A stretch of 64,000 nucleotides of DNA, taken from assembly GCA_013115135.1 (NCBI GenBank), contig JABANP010000020.1, positions 124,001 through 188,000 of the forward strand, given 5' to 3'. Positions 61,399 to 64,000 of the stretch are shown here, in pieces. How positions within the stretch are numbered: the stretch's first letter is position 1; each line of letters starts with the position of its first letter. A program made the position numbers and the translations under genes. A model generated the notes under the pieces. It saw only the letters and a program-made list of their open reading frames with translations, was not told where the DNA came from and did not search any database. Origin of the DNA: Perkinsus olseni (taxonomy: Eukaryota; Perkinsozoa; Perkinsida; Perkinsidae).

Positions 61399-61942
61399 AT
61401 GTACTCCTCATCAGTTTATCCAAGCTTTATCTCAGCCAAGCTCGCTGGGGACTTCCTCAAGCAGAACGGGCTGCTGTTACTCCCAGGTCCGCACCGTCCC
61501 CGCAGACTAAGCCCCTTTGCTTCATCCCTACCTCAGGCGCTGCGTGCGTTGAAAGACCCACACCCTGGGGGTTGGCTTATGGTAGTGCCAAAGCGGCTGT
61601 ACATCATCTCATCGGCAGTCTCGCCTCGGACGTGACGTTGAGGGCGAAGGTCTGCACGGTAGACAGCATAGCGATCACTAACGTGACTCCCACAGGTAGT
61701 CGGTATCGCCCCAGTCACTCTCGATACTCCGGGCAATCGTGAAGCGATGCCTGGCGAAGACTGGACTACTTGGACGAGCTGTGATGAGCTAGCGGAAAGG
61801 ATCGTCGCCTGGAGTGGTAAGGTGGATGCTGAGCTGCCATTGATACCGATCACCGTCCTCAGAGGGTACCGTTACCGCCGATAATGGTGCTATATATAAA
61901 CTCGTGACAAAGGGTGGTAAGACCGAGTATGTTGTCATGTGA
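61399..61942 (+). CDS. QDPR: Dihydropteridine reductase, C-terminal part only
   Basis: Exons 61399/61415-61486, 61537-61658, 61696-61821 and 61865-61942 (introns 50, 37 and 43 nt) give about 130 residues aligning with the last half of QDPR: AKLAGDFLKQNGLLLLPGA, then GLAYGSAKAAVHHLIGSLAS with the SDR catalytic Tyr-x-x-x-Lys, VVGIAPVTLDTPGNREAMP, WTTWTSCDELAERIVAWSGK and AIYKLVTKGGKTEY. QDPR recycles quinonoid dihydrobiopterin with NADH. The N-terminal half (GGxGxLG dinucleotide site, VAGGWAGG) is not found between this point and the end of the previous gene at 61253, only 146 bp away. It may be a 5'-truncated copy, or upstream exons lie inside the neighbouring gene and were missed. Confidence 0.75.
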
Positions 61943-62084
61943 GATCCGGACTCGAGATGGATTTTTATCAATATTGATTGTTTTTACTTGCCAGATTAAT
62001 ATTAGGTTTTCATGAGCTCGTTTCCGCTCAACACTCTGCCGTTTGGTTGATAGTGAGCACTACATTGCTCTCCATCGTCGTTTG

Positions 62085-62487
62085 ATGTCGAGTTCACAAT
62101 GGCTCAGCCAGGCGTGGCAGCGGTACAAGACAGCAGCACAGAGGCCTGGCACGAAGGAGTACCGCCGCATGATGAACGTGGTCGGTATACTTGTAGGGTG
62201 CGGATGGATTTTGATGAGTGAGATGCAAGACCCCAAAATATTCAGTAAGTCAGCCCGACGTGTTGCCTTCTCCATCTCGTTTCTCAGAGATACCCAGAGC
62301 CCTAGAGTTCTCCGTGGATGAGATGCGGGAATGGAACGAAGCCACTGGGCCGCAGGAACGGAGTAAATGGGCGATGTCGATTGATGAAGAGAGGGCCTTA
62401 ATAGATGCCGAGGTGGGCTTGACGATGGACAAGGCACCGCGTATGATTCGCTTTGTATCAGCTCAAAAGACTGGAAAGCCGCCGTAA
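62085..62487 (+). CDS. Small single-span membrane protein, unknown
   Basis: Exons 62085-62244 and 62288-62487 across a 43-nt GTAAGT...CAG intron give 119 residues. A basic N-terminal part (QRYKTAAQRPGTKEYRRMM) precedes one hydrophobic helix (NVVGILVGCGWILM), then a charged helical C-terminus (FSVDEMREWNEATGPQERSK; SIDEERALIDAEVG). Such a shape occurs in small subunits of mitochondrial inner-membrane complexes, but I do not recognise the family. Both splice ends and frames are clean. Confidence 0.6.
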
Positions 62488-62810
62488 GGACGAGTTACTC
62501 GATCCTTTGCATACCCAAGGCTTGGCTAAAGGCAAAGACAGATGGTGACGGTTACATTTCCATGTGTATGATTGGTTGTGCTGCTGTTTCCGTGCAACTC
62601 TTATGTTGCGTTCTTCAGTCATTGCCATAGTTTCACCGGCGATGGTCGGTAAAACTCTCAAAAACTTCGTCTTTTTACATCTTTCATCGTCTTGAGACTA
62701 TTTTACTTCATGTTTTACCACGGTTCGTAGTCGATAGAGAGCACGGAGTTTTTGCCCGCGCAGCGCGGGCAACTTCAAACCAACACTAAACCACAATACG
62801 AGATGAAACA
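62488..62810. other. Intergenic between convergent genes, with a perfect hairpin
   Basis: 323 bp with no gene seen; contains the GC-rich inverted repeat at 62752-62772. Confidence 0.5.
62752..62772. repeat. Perfect 10-bp inverted repeat around one base
   Basis: TTGCCCGCGC, A, GCGCGGGCAA, preceded by a T run (62748-62752). The two arms are exact complements. It resembles a bacterial terminator in shape but lies between two eukaryotic 3' ends; function unknown. Confidence 0.85.
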
Positions 62811-63200
62811 TCACTCGTTTACACGCTGTTTTTTGGTAGATTCTTCCGTCTTAGCCCCTTCGCCTTCGGAGCCCTCCGCCGCTCCAGTGGAAGGCTCTGC
62901 TTTTCCCGTCGTACCGTCGAAGTCACTCTGGGTTGATCGATCACGCCTGACGATTGAGAGCCGTCTCTGTTCACAAAACTCTGTCGCTCTCCTTGCTCTT
63001 CCTCACGTCTGAACATCCATTCGTTCCTTGACCTCTTCCACCGTCATTGTCTTCGTCGTCGAAAGGAGGAAGTTGCCGCACCATACGCAGTAGTCTGACG
63101 TCGAATGACGATCACGATCCCTCAACGCAAGTCTCCTTTCCCCTTACTAAGGCGAGGGGTTGGCTTGTGACACTTCCAGCACTCGCACGCTTCGACGCCG
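62811..63200 (-). CDS. Possible small zinc-binding protein, incomplete model
   Basis: The minus strand shows coding-like pieces: ECWKCHKPTPRLSKG (~63143-63195), DYCVWCG (~63075-63095), PFDDEDNDGG, and a C-terminal acidic piece joined by a GT-AG intron (about 62923-62973), from SDFDGTTGKAEPSTG to KKQRVNE, ending at 62811. Paired CxxC motifs suggest a zinc ribbon. The frames of the Cys-containing pieces differ and I could not place the joining intron. The start is not identified. Confidence 0.3.
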
Positions 63201-63325
63201 CTCACTTTACCGGCTGTGGAAGGCGGGGAATCATTCATCACTGAAGCATCAACTGACAAGAGAAAGTTGATCTTTGAAATCGCGCACGCCCATGTAATCG
63301 ATGTACAACTTAATTTAGAAGAGGC

Positions 63326-63571
63326 ATGAACGATGGCATGTGTGGACCGTCTGAAGAGGCTCAATGCTTGGACCCTTGGGGAGAATCAACACGGATTGGT
63401 CGTCTTGCATGGGGTGGTGAGTCTCTAGGGCCTCCCACACAAAAAAGTGAAGCACTTCACTATCAAGAGGAAGGCACGAATGCTGTTGCTTCTAGCAAAA
63501 TCGATACGGCGTCCGGTTTTGACCTAGATCCTGAGGATATGTTGGCGCGGCAGGCTTCACTAAGACTGTGA
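63326..63571 (+). CDS. Possible exon or small protein, unrecognised
   Basis: An 81-codon open frame with balanced composition (MNDGMCGPSEEAQCLDPWGE...). It has an acidic C-terminal part (FDLDPEDMLARQ). No motif. It could be the first exon of a gene that continues beyond the window. Confidence 0.28.
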   Translation: MNDGMCGPSEEAQCLDPWGESTRIGRLAWGGESLGPPTQKSEALHYQEEGTNAVASSKIDTASGFDLDPEDMLARQASLRL

Positions 63572-64000
63572 ATTTGCATTAGGGAACCCGGTGATCGTCC
63601 TTGGTCGGCCAGTCAGTGGTGATACGCTTCACCTAGCATCGACCACAACGCAACCCGAAGGGTCCCTGCCCACGTTGGTCTCAATCGACCGAGCTGTTAT
63701 CTATGGGAGGTTGTTGCGGTAAATCAAAGCTTCTCGAGCTCATACTGGAATCCCACTGTAAGGCAGGTACGTGAGTAATATTCAGATGCTCTGCGTGTTG
63801 GATATGCTGACCAGTCTCCTCTGGCTATTCATCTACCAATATCGATTCATAGCCCTCCACGGAATTCTGCCCCTCTTGGGCATAATCGGGGCCCGGTAAG
63901 ACATCTGTGTATTCTCCGCGGATGAAAGTTCATTTCAGACTCCGAAATCGCAAGCTATTGTTGGCCTTCTCATTCTATCTCACAGCAGCAGTAGCGCTTC
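63572..64000. other. End of window, no gene supported
   Basis: 429 bp. No conserved frame in either direction was recognised; exons of a neighbouring gene may be hidden here. Confidence 0.4.

Overview
This is nuclear DNA from a eukaryote. Almost every recognisable gene is a eukaryotic household gene cut by many short GT-AG introns. Most introns are 40-60 nt and a few are only 23-38 nt. Intergenic gaps are small and the composition is roughly balanced with a slight GC lean. Compact spacing, dense short introns, alanine/glutamine-rich tracts and the gene set suggest a unicellular alveolate-like protist. My best guess is a Perkinsus-type organism, but that is inference; no taxon-specific marker (spliced-leader RNA, rRNA, organelle gene) was seen.

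Layout: a minus-strand block (1-7142) holds a partial possible secreted protein, a HINT/HIT nucleotide hydrolase, a soluble fumarate reductase ending in SKL, and an HSA/SANT/Q-rich EAF1-like chromatin protein. A plus-strand block (8144-22615) holds an eIF4E-family cap-binding protein, a CDC50/LEM3 flippase subunit, SEC61 gamma, an Obg/MTG2 GTPase, a very long ATR kinase and a small unknown protein. A long minus-strand block (22990-54290) holds a TFIIIC largest-subunit-like gene with an internal 771-bp tandem duplication, DNA topoisomerase II, a TPR protein, valyl-tRNA synthetase, a multi-pass membrane protein ending in a PI-PLC-like phosphodiesterase, and a cytochrome-b5-like (MAPR/PGRMC) protein. 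A plus-strand block (54545-62487) holds an RRM-KH RNA-binding protein with a CysRS-like tail, the Golgi SNARE GS28, an unknown protein, a C-terminal piece of dihydropteridine reductase and a small membrane protein. The last 1.2 kb holds only weak candidates.

The genes do not form one pathway. They cover genome maintenance (ATR, TOP2), transcription and chromatin (TFIIIC, EAF1-like), translation (eIF4E, ValRS, Obg GTPase), secretion and membranes (SEC61G, CDC50, GS28, PLC-like protein) and redox metabolism. Gene models were built by hand by joining reading frames across GT-AG junctions. Junctions are given where both flanks read into conserved sequence; in ATR, TFIIIC, the TPR gene and the PLC-like gene some junctions stay uncertain. 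Two single-base frame breaks in otherwise well-conserved genes (Obg, TOP2) look like assembly indels but deserve checking.
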